From assembly GCA_011391635.1 (NCBI GenBank), contig JAABQD010000014.1:1-60319 (forward strand): a DNA stretch of 60,319 bases. Reading direction: 5' to 3'. Positions within the stretch are counted from its first letter, which is position 1, and every line of letters begins with the position of its first letter. Source of the DNA: Sulfurimonas sp. Its GTDB lineage: Bacteria; Campylobacterota; Campylobacteria; Campylobacterales; Sulfurimonadaceae. The notes below the pieces were generated by a model. The model was given only the letters and a program-made list of their open reading frames with translations, had not been told where the DNA came from and did no database searches. Of this stretch, positions 1 to 9,203 are shown one piece after another. Position numbers and translations under genes: made by a program.

Positions 1-602
1 AAGGTATTCTTATCTCACCCTATTTCTTTTTAGAAATATCTAAAAAAACAAAACACTACCTCTCTATCACAAAAGTGATGATTAAAAAAACATTTGAAAC
101 ATTTAAAGATAAAGATATAGAATTTTCTATAAATCTAACAATTCAAGATATATTAAATGAACAGATAAAAGAGTATCTTTTTGAGATGATTCAAAGTTAT
201 AGCATTGGTGAACGCATAGTATTTGAAATCGTTGAATCTGAGTCTATTCAAAATTTTCAAGATGTTATAGGCTTTATCAATGAAGTAAGACGCTTCGGAT
301 GTAAAATAGCAATAGATGATTTTGGAACAGGATATAGTAATTTTGAGTATCTTTTAAAAATCAAAGCAGACTACATCAAAATAGATGGAAGCATGATTAA
401 AAATATAGACAAAGATATGGATGCACAGATTGTTGTCTCAACTATAGTTGACTTTGCTAAAAAGATGGGTGTAAAAACGGTAGCTGAGTTTGTAGAAAAT
501 GAAGCCATCTATAACAAAGTAGTAGAACTTGGTATAGATTATTCACAAGGGTATTATTTCTCTGCTCCTAAAGATTTAAGAGAAAAAAAATGTTTGAGTT
601 GA
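1..602 (+). CDS. EAL-domain c-di-GMP phosphodiesterase, C-terminal part (open at left edge)
   Basis: The frame is open from the left edge, so only the C-terminal roughly 200 residues are present; the GTG at 75 is internal, because the residues before it (ILISPYFFLEISKKT) are normal EAL sequence. EAL domains hydrolyse c-di-GMP to pGpG. Family motifs visible here are the DDFGTGYS loop near 318-340, YIKIDG near 373, the AEFVEN loop near 483 and the closing SQGYYFSAP. The metal-binding Asp pair and the loop Glu are kept, so activity is plausible. The N-terminal sensor part lies outside the window. The stop overlaps the start of the next gene, a GGDEF protein, by 13 bases, suggesting co-translation of opposing c-di-GMP enzymes. 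Confidence 0.9.
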   Translation, partial: GILISPYFFLEISKKTKHYLSITKVMIKKTFETFKDKDIEFSINLTIQDILNEQIKEYLFEMIQSYSIGERIVFEIVESESIQNFQDVIGFINEVRRFGCKIAIDDFGTGYSNFEYLLKIKADYIKIDGSMIKNIDKDMDAQIVVSTIVDFAKKMGVKTVAEFVENEAIYNKVVELGIDYSQGYYFSAPKDLREKKCLS

Positions 603-2770
603 GTATTAAAAACAAAATTTTATTTTTTATCATAGCTCTCTTTAGTTTCGCATTTGTTGGATTTTTATCTATTTTTATAAGTTTTCAAAATCAAAAAATG
701 CAAGAGATTAAAATAGAAAACCTCTCTAGAGTGAGTGAATCATTTAAAAAAAATAGAGAGTTACATCTCAATGATTACTACTTAAAGCTTATGAATGATT
801 TTTTATCAAAAGAGATTATAAAAGAGGTCGCATCTGAAAATAGAGATGAACTACTCAAGATGACTAAAGAAAAATATCTTCAAATGACTAAAGAGGATGA
901 AAATATATTTCAAGTTTATTTTCATAAAAAAGATGGAAAAACTCTTCTCAGACTTCATAATGTAGATTTATATGATGATGAAGTAGCAAAAATAAGAGTT
1001 ATGGCACAAACAATACATAAAGAGCAAAAAGAGATATCAGGATTTGAACGCGGTAGTAATGGAGTAGCATATAGAATTTTTAAACCGATTTTTTATGAAA
1101 ACAGATATGTAGGAGCTTTGGAATTTGATGTATCTCCTAAAAAAATATTAAATCTTGTCGCATATTTTAATAAGATAGATGGAGCTTTGATATTTAATGA
1201 TACAAATAAAGATAGCCCATTTGTTCAGTTTCAAAAAATATCAGATGAAAAATTGAGGCATTTTCTTGCAAATAACTCTAGTGATATGCAAACTCAAAAT
1301 ATTCACACAGATGATGGAAACTATTATGCTATTTACTCATTTGATATATTGGATTACAGCAATAAAAATATAGGGAAATTTTTATTTTTTGATGACATAA
1401 CTATGCAATATAAAGAGTACAAAAAAGATTTGATTATGTTCTCTGTTAACTTTGCAATAGTTTTTATCTTTTTGATAGTTGTGATAAATATAGGTTTTTC
1501 AACAATAACAAAAAAACTAAACGAATCAAATGAAAAACTCCAAGAAAGTAATGACGAACTAGAAACGATTTTAACAACTACAAAAGATGGTATCGCTATT
1601 TTAGATTTGCAAACGAACTTTCTATTTTTTAATGATTCTTATCTGAAAATGACAGATTTTAGCAAAGAGGAACTTTTATCAAAATCATGTGCTGAATTAT
1701 CTGCACCCGAAGATTTGCCAAGAGCTATAAAAGCGGTTGAAGAGGTTATGCAAAAAGGATTTGTTGAAAATTTTGAAAAAACTTGTATTCTTAAAGATGG
1801 CAAAAGAGTAGATATAAATATGTCCATAGCACTTATGCCTGATAAAAAAAGACTTCTGCTAAGTGTTAAAAACATTACAGAATTTAAAATAAAAGAGAAG
1901 CTACTTCAAGAGTATGTGTCACTTATAGATAAAAATATAATCACTTCAAGCACGAATATTAAAGGAAATATTATTTATGTGTCCGACAAATTTTGTGAGA
2001 TAAGCGGTTTTAGTAAAGAGGAACTTCTAGGTAAAAATCATAGAATCGTTAAACACCCAGATATGCCAAGTTCTCTTTACAAAGAGATTTGGAATACGAT
2101 TACACAAGGTAAAACATGGAGTGGAGAGATTAAAAACCTCAAAAAAGATGGTGGTTTTTATTGGGTAAAAGCTTCAATATATCCTACTTTTGACTCTTAC
2201 GCAAATCATACAGGCTATACGGCTATTAGGCAAGATATCACAGATAAAAAAATCATCGAAGAGATAAGTATTACCGATGGACTAACAAATATTTTTAACA
2301 GAAGACATTTCAATGAAACTTGTCCAAAAATGATACATAGTGCTAAAAGAGAGAATGAACTTCTCTCTTTTTTACTCTTAGATGTAGATCACTTTAAACT
2401 CTACAATGATAATTATGGACATCAAGAAGGGGATGAAGTTTTAAAAGCTGTTGCATTATGCTTGAAAAATACTATGCACAGAGCGGATGATATGGTTTTT
2501 AGACTAGGCGGTGAAGAGTTTGGAGTTTTATTTAAAGCAGATTCAAAAGAAAAAGCATTTGAGTTTTCCAATATTTTAAGAAAAAATATAGAAGATTTAA
2601 AAATAGCACACGATTTTAATAGTGCAAGTAAATATATTACTGCATCCATGGGGCTTGTATGCAAACACGCAGACGAGATAGAAAGTATGGACACAATATA
2701 CAAAGATGCAGATGATTTGCTTTATAAGGCAAAAGATGGGGGAAGAAATAGAGTTGTAGGAAATGTTTAG
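590..2770 (+). CDS. Membrane-bound PAS-PAS-GGDEF diguanylate cyclase
   Basis: Makes c-di-GMP from two GTP at the inner membrane. Order of parts in 726 residues: short cytoplasmic start, membrane helix about 8-28, periplasmic sensor region about 30-280, second helix about 283-303, PAS about 320-430, a second PAS about 440-560, GGDEF about 560-726. The second PAS has the NHRIVKHPDMP signature of Aer-type redox PAS domains, so FAD binding is possible. The active-site loop is GGEEF at residues 640-644. An RxxD product-inhibition site (RADD, 631-634) stands the usual five residues before it. The start lies inside the end of the EAL gene. A hairpin at 2782-2803 follows the stop. Confidence 0.93.
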   Translation: MFELSIKNKILFFIIALFSFAFVGFLSIFISFQNQKMQEIKIENLSRVSESFKKNRELHLNDYYLKLMNDFLSKEIIKEVASENRDELLKMTKEKYLQMTKEDENIFQVYFHKKDGKTLLRLHNVDLYDDEVAKIRVMAQTIHKEQKEISGFERGSNGVAYRIFKPIFYENRYVGALEFDVSPKKILNLVAYFNKIDGALIFNDTNKDSPFVQFQKISDEKLRHFLANNSSDMQTQNIHTDDGNYYAIYSFDILDYSNKNIGKFLFFDDITMQYKEYKKDLIMFSVNFAIVFIFLIVVINIGFSTITKKLNESNEKLQESNDELETILTTTKDGIAILDLQTNFLFFNDSYLKMTDFSKEELLSKSCAELSAPEDLPRAIKAVEEVMQKGFVENFEKTCILKDGKRVDINMSIALMPDKKRLLLSVKNITEFKIKEKLLQEYVSLIDKNIITSSTNIKGNIIYVSDKFCEISGFSKEELLGKNHRIVKHPDMPSSLYKEIWNTITQGKTWSGEIKNLKKDGGFYWVKASIYPTFDSYANHTGYTAIRQDITDKKIIEEISITDGLTNIFNRRHFNETCPKMIHSAKRENELLSFLLLDVDHFKLYNDNYGHQEGDEVLKAVALCLKNTMHRADDMVFRLGGEEFGVLFKADSKEKAFEFSNILRKNIEDLKIAHDFNSASKYITASMGLVCKHADEIESMDTIYKDADDLLYKAKDGGRNRVVGNV

Positions 2771-2781
2771 TAGTCTATTCC

Positions 2782-2803
2782 TTTGCATCTTGGAGGATGC
2801 AAA
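2782..2803. terminator. Bidirectional terminator hairpin between convergent genes
   Basis: TTTGCATC (2782-2789) and GATGCAAA (2796-2803) form a perfect 8-bp stem with a 6-base loop. A-rich sequence follows and T-rich sequence precedes it. It lies between the GGDEF gene on + and the HDOD gene on -, so it can end transcripts from both. Confidence 0.7.
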
Positions 2804-2814
2804 AGAATAAAAAC

Positions 2815-3627
2815 TTATGCAGCTGAGAGAATTTTTTCTACTGTTTCATTAAAAAGATTTGGATTCATCCCATACTCTTCTACGAGTTCACGAGCATTTT
2901 TGAGTGTTGTTTCTGTCATAGTTCCTTCGAGTGTAATTGCCTCTTTTGCAACTTTCAAAAACTTTGCCATCTCTTGTGTCTCTGGGTCTGATGCATCTTC
3001 TGGTTCGTTCGCATAGCGAATGAGATGCACCAAATCTGGGTCAAAATTCCATCGATTAAAGAGTGTCGCTGTCACATCTTCTGATTTACTTCCACATGCC
3101 AAGATTTCTGCTTGTTGTGTTTGATTCCCTTTTGCTAATGCTTCACTTAGAAGTACCGCTTGACCTGATTCGATGAGATAGCGACTGATAACAATTTTGC
3201 CGAGTTCAAGCAAAAAAGAGGCGATAGAGAGGTGTGCGAGAAGTGTTTTATCCACTTTAGTCACCCATCGATTGATAAGTGCGTTTTGCAATTGTGCTCG
3301 TGCTAGATAGTTGTTTTGTGTCATTCCATAAGGTGAGAGGTCTATATCCATACAATTGTTCGCAGCAGAGGCAATGGTAAATGTTCGAACAGCATCTTTA
3401 CCTAGGAGTGAGATAGCTTGTGACACATCTGTAACTTTACGGCTTAGACCATACATAGGAGAGTTGGCAGTTTTGAGAATATAAGCGGTAATAATAGGGT
3501 CTTGTTTGACTGCTTCCGCCATTTCAGATACACCACTCTCTGGATTGTTATACACTTTTTCGACTTTTAACACTGTTTCTGGGAGCATTGGAACATGCTC
3601 GATTTGCTCCATTAATTCGGGTCTCAT
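2815..3627 (-). CDS. HDOD-domain signalling protein
   Basis: 270 residues, essentially one HDOD domain. HDOD proteins are non-enzymatic relatives of HD phosphohydrolases that act as scaffolds in bacterial signalling. Recognisable family sequence: the LPETVLKVEKVYNNPESG start, the QDPIITAYILKTANSPMYG helix, and AISLLGKDAVRTF near residue 90. No second domain is attached. The codons for Leu-Ala-Cys-Gly (3091-3101) are an exact copy of the dispersed 11-mer. The start follows GGAGAA directly. Partners are unknown; the flanking c-di-GMP enzymes and lone response regulator suggest a signalling role. Confidence 0.88.
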   Translation of the reverse strand: MRPELMEQIEHVPMLPETVLKVEKVYNNPESGVSEMAEAVKQDPIITAYILKTANSPMYGLSRKVTDVSQAISLLGKDAVRTFTIASAANNCMDIDLSPYGMTQNNYLARAQLQNALINRWVTKVDKTLLAHLSIASFLLELGKIVISRYLIESGQAVLLSEALAKGNQTQQAEILACGSKSEDVTATLFNRWNFDPDLVHLIRYANEPEDASDPETQEMAKFLKVAKEAITLEGTMTETTLKNARELVEEYGMNPNLFNETVEKILSAA

Positions 3628-3809
3628 TCATTTCTCCAAAAAATATTTAAACTATCTGTTTCAACACTTCAAAGATTTTATTTGTGAATACAAAACAAAA
3701 TTTTTACTGTTAAAAGATGTGTATTAACATACACTAGCTCTGAGTATTGTAACATATTTTTAAGTTTTTCTTATATTCTATGTCAAAATGAGAGTGCTGT
3801 ATTGATCTC

Positions 3810-4256
3810 TTAATCGAGTAAAATAGTCTCTAGGTTTATTGTCTGGTGAAACTCAAAATGGTGCGTACACCACTTTTCGATAAAAGCACTGATACCCGTC
3901 AGGTGTTTCGTTTTTGTTACTAAATCTTTGATGTTATAGGGTTTTACTAAATAGTCGTCTGCTCCGGCTTTAAGAGCTTTTATCACATCATCTTTTGTGG
4001 AGAGTGCTGTTACCATAAGTATGGGAACACATCGTAGCTGTTCATCCATTTTAATAAGTTTGACGCCCTCGAAGCCATCAATTTCAGGCATATTTATATC
4101 CATCAAAACGAGAGATATTTTATGCGTTTTCATAATAGTTATTCCCTCTTTTACAGAGAGTGCAGCATAGGGAATATACCCCTCTTTTGAAAGTACCAAA
4201 GTAGCAACTTTTATATTGTGCGGATTGTCATCTATGATTATAATATTTTGAGCCAT
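3810..4256 (-). CDS. Single-domain response regulator (REC)
   Basis: 148 residues with a complete receiver domain and no DNA-binding output. The acidic pair is Asp9/Asp10, the phospho-acceptor is Asp53 in LMDINMPEIDG, the conserved Thr is 83 and the Lys is 105 in VKPYN. About 25 residues after the receiver (FIEKWCTHHFEF onward) match no domain I recognise. Such stand-alone receivers act by protein contact, as CheY or Spo0F do. No cognate kinase is adjacent. It is divergent from ccsBA, with a 160-base gap containing a long inverted repeat. Confidence 0.9.
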   Translation of the reverse strand: MAQNIIIIDDNPHNIKVATLVLSKEGYIPYAALSVKEGITIMKTHKISLVLMDINMPEIDGFEGVKLIKMDEQLRCVPILMVTALSTKDDVIKALKAGADDYLVKPYNIKDLVTKTKHLTGISAFIEKWCTHHFEFHQTINLETILLD

Positions 4257-4303
4257 GCCAAATTATATTGCTTGAAAATGAAGATTGAATGAAGATAAAT
4301 TGC

Positions 4304-4344
4304 ATCTCTCTTTTTGATATGTGTATTATTAAAAAGAGAGAGAT
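4304..4344. promoter_or_regulatory. Long inverted repeat in the divergent promoter region
   Basis: ATCTCTCTTTTT (4304-4315) is followed after 15 bases by AAAAAGAGAGAGAT, giving a 12-bp stem with a small GA bulge. It lies between two gene starts (response regulator on -, ccsBA on +), where a terminator is not expected. An operator, or a terminator for a short upstream transcript, are the options. Confidence 0.45.
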
Positions 4345-4416
4345 AATTTCTCTAATTTAACACTCTATTATCTTACTTTGACTAGAATTGCCTTTTTAAA
4401 ATAAAGGCTTTCTCTT

Positions 4417-7400
4417 ATGAAAAATTTACTCTCTTCCCTTGGTTCTATGAATACAATGGTTATTTTGATGCTTCTCTTTGCAGTGGCATGTGGATATGCT
4501 ACATTCATTGAAAATGATTATGGAACAATGACTGCAAAAGCGGAGATTTATAACGCTTTGTGGTTTGAAATTTTACTTGGACTTTTGGCTGTGAACCTTG
4601 TTCTTAATATAGTTAAGTTCAAAATGTACACACTTAAAAAAGCTCCGATATTTATCTTTCATATCGCATTTCTTGTGATACTTTTTGGTGCAGCGATTAC
4701 CCGTTATGTAGGCTTTGAAGGCTCTATGCATATCCGTGAGGGCGAGAGTGCTTCAGTTATGAGTAGTTCGGATACTTTTTTTAGTGTTTATGCTTCAAGC
4801 AACGACAAGAATGCTTCATCCGAGCAAAAAGTATATCTCTCCAAAAAATCTTCAAACAGACTCAACTCCTCTTTGGTTGTTGATGGCAAAGCAGTTGAAG
4901 TTGAGATGCTTGAGTATATACCAGATGCAGTGGAGATGATTGTCGAAGATAAACAAAATGGCACGGCTATGGCAAGTGTGATGATAAGTGCAGGTGGTCG
5001 TGGTGAGCCTGTAATACTCAAGCAAGGTGAAGCGTATGAGAGTGAAAATTTTGTTTTAGATTTTGATTCAAATGAGAGTTTTGACAAGCCTGTAATTTCG
5101 GTTTTTGTAGAGAATGGAACACTCTTTATGAAGCATCCAATGGCTCTGAATTTCCTGAAAATGGATGATGGCTCCAAGGGTGAATTGGCTATAAGTGAGA
5201 AAGGGCCATTTACGACACGAACACTTTTTACGAATGGAAATAGTAGTTTTGTACTTCGTGAATTTCTTCCACATGCCAGTAAAAAACTTATCTCCAATCC
5301 AAAAGCAACCGCAAAACAAGCTGGTGCAGATGCATTTCGTTTTCAAGTAAGCGTGGCAGATAAATCAGAAGTGGTTACGCTTTTTGGTATGGCGGGAGCC
5401 TTGCCAAGAGAGTCGCATACAGTTATCAATGGGGTCGATGTTCATCTCTCTTATGGTGCAAAAGAGATTCAAATTCCATTTGAAATCCTTCTCAAAGATT
5501 TTCAACTTGACCGCTATCCAGGCTCTATGAGTCCAGCTTCGTATGCGAGTGAAGTTGTTTTGGTGGACAAAGAGCAAAAAATCGAGATGCCGTACAGAAT
5601 TTTTATGAATAATATTTTGACACACCGTGGATATAGATTTTTTCAAGCATCGTATGACCAAGATGAGCAGGGAACAGTTCTCTCTGTCAATAATGATCCA
5701 GGGACACTGCCGAGTTATATCGGCTATTTTCTTTTAGGGCTTGGAATGTTTTGGTCGCTTTTTTCAAGAGAGAATCGATTTGCAAAATTGGCTCAAAAAG
5801 CAAAAAATGTGAGTGAACAAAAGGGAGTTGCTCTTTTGTTGGCATGTGGAATATTTTTGAGTATCACACCTTCGTATGCACAAGATACACAAGCGATTTT
5901 TGCTTTTGACGCTCCACATGCCAAAAAATTTGGCGAGTTGGTAGTGCAAGACAGTGGTGGGCGAATGAAGCCAATGGACACACTTGCAACAGAGATTTTG
6001 GCAAAAGTTCATAGAGGCTCAAGTGTCAATTTCGATGGGCATCTCCTTGATGCCAATCAAGTGGTGCTTGGCATGATGGTGCGTCCAGATGTCTATAGAG
6101 ATGTAAAAATGATTTATACAAAAGATGAATCTATCAACAAAATCATCGGAGCAGAGGCGAATGAGAAGTATGTCTCTTTTTCTCAGTTTTTTGTCAAGCC
6201 TGAATCTTTAGAGGGCTACAAACTCGCAAGTGCAGTTGAAGAAGCAACACGCAAAGAGCCAAAACATAGAAACAATCTCGACAAGATGGTATTAAACATC
6301 GATGAGCGAGTGAATGTGGTTTATATGGTTTATACAGGTTCACTCATCAAAATGTGGCCAAAACCAAATGATTTAACCAATAAATGGTTCTCAACTATCG
6401 AAGCTCTTCAAGAGTTTACACCAGAAAATAGTGAAAAATTACGCATTTTAGCGGTAGAGTATTTTACATCGATTGATGAGGCACTCGTGAGTGCTTCTTG
6501 GAGCAAACCAAACCAAGCTATAGAAAAAATTGCTGAGTATCAGAAATTTTATGGAGCAGAGGTTTATCCATCGCAAAATCGAATTTTAGCAGAGGTTTTT
6601 TACAACAAAGCGAAAATTTTTGAGACCATCTATCCACTCTACTTTTTGATAGGTTTTGTTCTTCTGATAGTGAGTTTTATAAAAATACTTAAACCAAGTT
6701 TCAATATCAAAATCTATACTAAAGTGACATTGGCACTTTTAATAGCACTCTTTATCGCACATACAATCGGTCTCATAAACAGATGGTACATCTCAGGTCA
6801 CGCACCGTGGTCGGATGGATATGAGTCTATGATTTACATCGCTTGGGCAACAGTTTTGGCAGGATTTATCTTCTCTAAACGCTCAAGTATGACAATGGCT
6901 TCTACGGGAGTTTTGGCGGGGCTTATCTTGTTTGTGGCACATCTCAATTGGATGAATCCACAAGTTACAAATCTCGTTCCAGTTCTCAACTCCTATTGGC
7001 TGAGTATCCATGTCTCTATGATTACGGGAAGTTACGGCTTTTTGGGGCTTGGGGCTTTACTTGGATTTATAACTATTATTTTATTTGTTCTCAAAAATCC
7101 TGCGAACGAAAAACATATCACGCTCTCCATCAAAGAACTCAATGCTATCAATGAGATGAGTTTGATGGCGGGATTGGTTCTTTTGACTGTCGGAAACTTT
7201 TTGGGTGGTGTTTGGGCAAATGAGAGCTGGGGACGCTACTGGGGCTGGGATCCAAAAGAGACTTGGGCATTGGTCACTATTTTGGTCTATGCGGTTGTGC
7301 TTCACCTGAGATTTATCAAATCACTCTATAGTGATTTCAACTTTAGTGTAATTTCGCTTTTATCGTTTACATCGGTTATTATGACCTATTTCGGGGTAAA

Positions 7401-7530
7401 CTATTATCTTGCAGGGCTTCACTCCTACGCAAAAGGTGACCCTGTGCCGATTCCTGATTTTGTGCCTGTTACCTATTTGATTATTTTTGTATTGATAGCA
7501 ATGGCGTATAAAAATAGAAAATTGGTTTAA
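4417..7530 (+). CDS. ccsBA: Fused cytochrome c synthase CcsBA (system II)
   Basis: Carries haem across the inner membrane and ligates it to CXXCH motifs of periplasmic c-type cytochromes. The 1,037 residues match the fused CcsB-CcsA form known from Wolinella, Helicobacter and Campylobacter. The first half is ResB-like, with helices near 13-30, 45-65 and 75-95, a large periplasmic domain and a helix near 435-455. The second half holds the CcsA helices. The haem-handling WWD motif, WGRYWGWDPKETWAL, is at residues 938-952. Three exact copies of the 11-mer lie inside (4484, 5840, 5913), plus one at 5268. The SD AAAGG (4403-4407) lies in a small hairpin with GCCTTT (4390-4395). A DUF2461 gene starts 12 bases after the stop. 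Confidence 0.95.
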   Translation: MKNLLSSLGSMNTMVILMLLFAVACGYATFIENDYGTMTAKAEIYNALWFEILLGLLAVNLVLNIVKFKMYTLKKAPIFIFHIAFLVILFGAAITRYVGFEGSMHIREGESASVMSSSDTFFSVYASSNDKNASSEQKVYLSKKSSNRLNSSLVVDGKAVEVEMLEYIPDAVEMIVEDKQNGTAMASVMISAGGRGEPVILKQGEAYESENFVLDFDSNESFDKPVISVFVENGTLFMKHPMALNFLKMDDGSKGELAISEKGPFTTRTLFTNGNSSFVLREFLPHASKKLISNPKATAKQAGADAFRFQVSVADKSEVVTLFGMAGALPRESHTVINGVDVHLSYGAKEIQIPFEILLKDFQLDRYPGSMSPASYASEVVLVDKEQKIEMPYRIFMNNILTHRGYRFFQASYDQDEQGTVLSVNNDPGTLPSYIGYFLLGLGMFWSLFSRENRFAKLAQKAKNVSEQKGVALLLACGIFLSITPSYAQDTQAIFAFDAPHAKKFGELVVQDSGGRMKPMDTLATEILAKVHRGSSVNFDGHLLDANQVVLGMMVRPDVYRDVKMIYTKDESINKIIGAEANEKYVSFSQFFVKPESLEGYKLASAVEEATRKEPKHRNNLDKMVLNIDERVNVVYMVYTGSLIKMWPKPNDLTNKWFSTIEALQEFTPENSEKLRILAVEYFTSIDEALVSASWSKPNQAIEKIAEYQKFYGAEVYPSQNRILAEVFYNKAKIFETIYPLYFLIGFVLLIVSFIKILKPSFNIKIYTKVTLALLIALFIAHTIGLINRWYISGHAPWSDGYESMIYIAWATVLAGFIFSKRSSMTMASTGVLAGLILFVAHLNWMNPQVTNLVPVLNSYWLSIHVSMITGSYGFLGLGALLGFITIILFVLKNPANEKHITLSIKELNAINEMSLMAGLVLLTVGNFLGGVWANESWGRYWGWDPKETWALVTILVYAVVLHLRFIKSLYSDFNFSVISLLSFTSVIMTYFGVNYYLAGLHSYAKGDPVPIPDFVPVTYLIIFVLIAMAYKNRKLV

Positions 7531-7541
7531 AAGGTTGGCAT

Positions 7542-8240
7542 GTGGAATTCACTGGCTTTAGTAAAAAGACACTCCCATTTTTAAAAGCCATCCGTGCCAA
7601 TAATAACAAAGAGTGGTTTGATGCCCACAAACGAGAGTACGAAGAGCTTATCTTAAACCCATCTCGTGCCTTTGTCATCGAGATGGGCGAACACCTTCAA
7701 GCCCTCGAACCCACAATAAATGCAGAGCCAAAAATCAATCAATCCCTCTTTCGCATCTATCGAGATATACGAAGAATGGGTGCAAACAAAGAGCCTATCA
7801 AAAGCCGAATCGGAATTATTTTTTGGCAAGGCAAAGGTTCACGACTCCAAAGTTCCTCTTTTTATCTTCACTTTTCTCCTGATGAACTTCTTGTAGCAGT
7901 GGGGATTCGATGGTTTGAAAAACCTCTGCTGGAGGCTTTTCGCGAATACATAGGAGATGAAGAGAAACGCATAGAGCTTGACGAGGTTTTGCAAGAGCTA
8001 TCGGCATGTGGATATCAAATCCTTCCTCATGGATACAAACGCTATCCCCAAGGTTTTCATTCCCACATGCCAAGTGCAGAAGTAAGCCTCTATAAAGGTG
8101 TGGCTGCAATGCAAATCTTAGAGCCAACCCTCATAGAAGATGGTGAAAAATTCATCGCTACACTTTATAAGATTTATGAAGATATGCTACCATTACACAA
8201 GATTATGTATGCAGTAAGTTTAAAAGTAAAAGAGGATTAG
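7542..8240 (+). CDS. DUF2461 (TIGR02453) family protein
   Basis: 232 residues with the family pattern: FTGFSKKTLPFLKAIRANN at the start, NKEWFDAHKREYE, then LFRIYRDIRRMGANKEPIKSRIG and FYLHFSPDELLVAVGIRWFE. The function of this widespread family is unknown. The start is GTG at 7542, which lies inside an exact copy of the dispersed 11-mer (7536-7546); AAAGG upstream gives a spacing of about seven bases. An ATG at 7540 is in another frame. Two one-mismatch copies of the 11-mer lie inside the gene (8002, 8062). The stop abuts the hemH start, so these two are probably one transcript. Confidence 0.85.
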   Translation: MEFTGFSKKTLPFLKAIRANNNKEWFDAHKREYEELILNPSRAFVIEMGEHLQALEPTINAEPKINQSLFRIYRDIRRMGANKEPIKSRIGIIFWQGKGSRLQSSSFYLHFSPDELLVAVGIRWFEKPLLEAFREYIGDEEKRIELDEVLQELSACGYQILPHGYKRYPQGFHSHMPSAEVSLYKGVAAMQILEPTLIEDGEKFIATLYKIYEDMLPLHKIMYAVSLKVKED

Positions 8241-9194
8241 ATGCAAAAAAAAGAAGCAATAGTTTTACTCAATATGGGTGGTCCAAACAACCTTGAAGAG
8301 GTGGAAATGTTTTTGACAAACATGTTTAGTGATGAGAATATTTTGACTATGAAAAGTGATCTTTTGCGAAGTATTGTAGGCACAATGATAACTTTTACAC
8401 GAACAGAAAAATCACAAGAAATCTATAGAAAAATAGGTGGAAAGTCACCTATTGTTGGACTTACAAGAGAACTTGTAAAAAAACTTCAGCGAAGAGTCCA
8501 TGAAAATATTATTGTTGATTTTGCTATGCGATACACGCCTCCTTTTGCAGATGAAGTGATAGAAAGACTCAACAAAGAGGAGGTGGATAAAATCTATCTG
8601 ATTCCTTTGTATCCGCAATTTTCAACGACGACAACCAAATCTTCGCTTGAAGATTTTGAAGAACATTATCACAACTCAAGTGGCAATGCGATTTTGGTAG
8701 AGGTCAAACACTTCTTTGAAAATCAAAATTATAATAAAGCGATAGTACAGAGAATCAAAGAAAAAATGGGAGATGCAAAGTGTGAAGATTTTGACATTGT
8801 TTTTTCTGCTCATGGACTTCCAAAAAAGATAATCGAAGCAGGAGATGTGTATGAAAACCACATTACTCGGCATGTGGAAATCATCAAGAAGATGCTTGCA
8901 GAAGAGAATATGAATTTTTATGAGGCACACTTGGCGTATCAGTCGAAGGTTGGACCTATGGAGTGGCTCAAGCCCTCACTCGAAGAGAAACTGAGAGTGA
9001 TAAAAAATCGTAATGTTATTATCTTTCCAATCGCATTTACGATTGATAACTCCGAAACAGATTACGAGCTTGATATGGAGTACCGTGAGATAGCACATGA
9101 GTTAGGATTTACAGATTACAGGGTGTGTCGATGCCCAAATGATAGTGACTTTTTCGTGGATGCACTTTTTGAACTTTATGAGAAGATGCAGTAG
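8241..9194 (+). CDS. hemH: Ferrochelatase
   Basis: Inserts ferrous iron into protoporphyrin IX, the last step of haem b synthesis in the cytoplasm. The length (317 residues) is normal. The N-terminal LLNMGGPNNLEEVEMFL, the catalytic His191 in SAHGLP and Glu272 in TIDNSETDYELD are all present. It starts right after the DUF2461 stop. It lies near ccsBA, which consumes haem, so the cluster links haem production to cytochrome c assembly. A one-mismatch 11-mer copy is at 8868. Confidence 0.95.
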   Translation: MQKKEAIVLLNMGGPNNLEEVEMFLTNMFSDENILTMKSDLLRSIVGTMITFTRTEKSQEIYRKIGGKSPIVGLTRELVKKLQRRVHENIIVDFAMRYTPPFADEVIERLNKEEVDKIYLIPLYPQFSTTTTKSSLEDFEEHYHNSSGNAILVEVKHFFENQNYNKAIVQRIKEKMGDAKCEDFDIVFSAHGLPKKIIEAGDVYENHITRHVEIIKKMLAEENMNFYEAHLAYQSKVGPMEWLKPSLEEKLRVIKNRNVIIFPIAFTIDNSETDYELDMEYREIAHELGFTDYRVCRCPNDSDFFVDALFELYEKMQ

Positions 9195-9203
9195 AGTTTG
9201 AAG

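Noticed and set aside
2783..3016. Reading frame of 77 codons on + opposite the HDOD gene end
   Set aside because: It is antisense to a well-supported HDOD gene, has no ribosome site, and its composition is that of a shadow frame.
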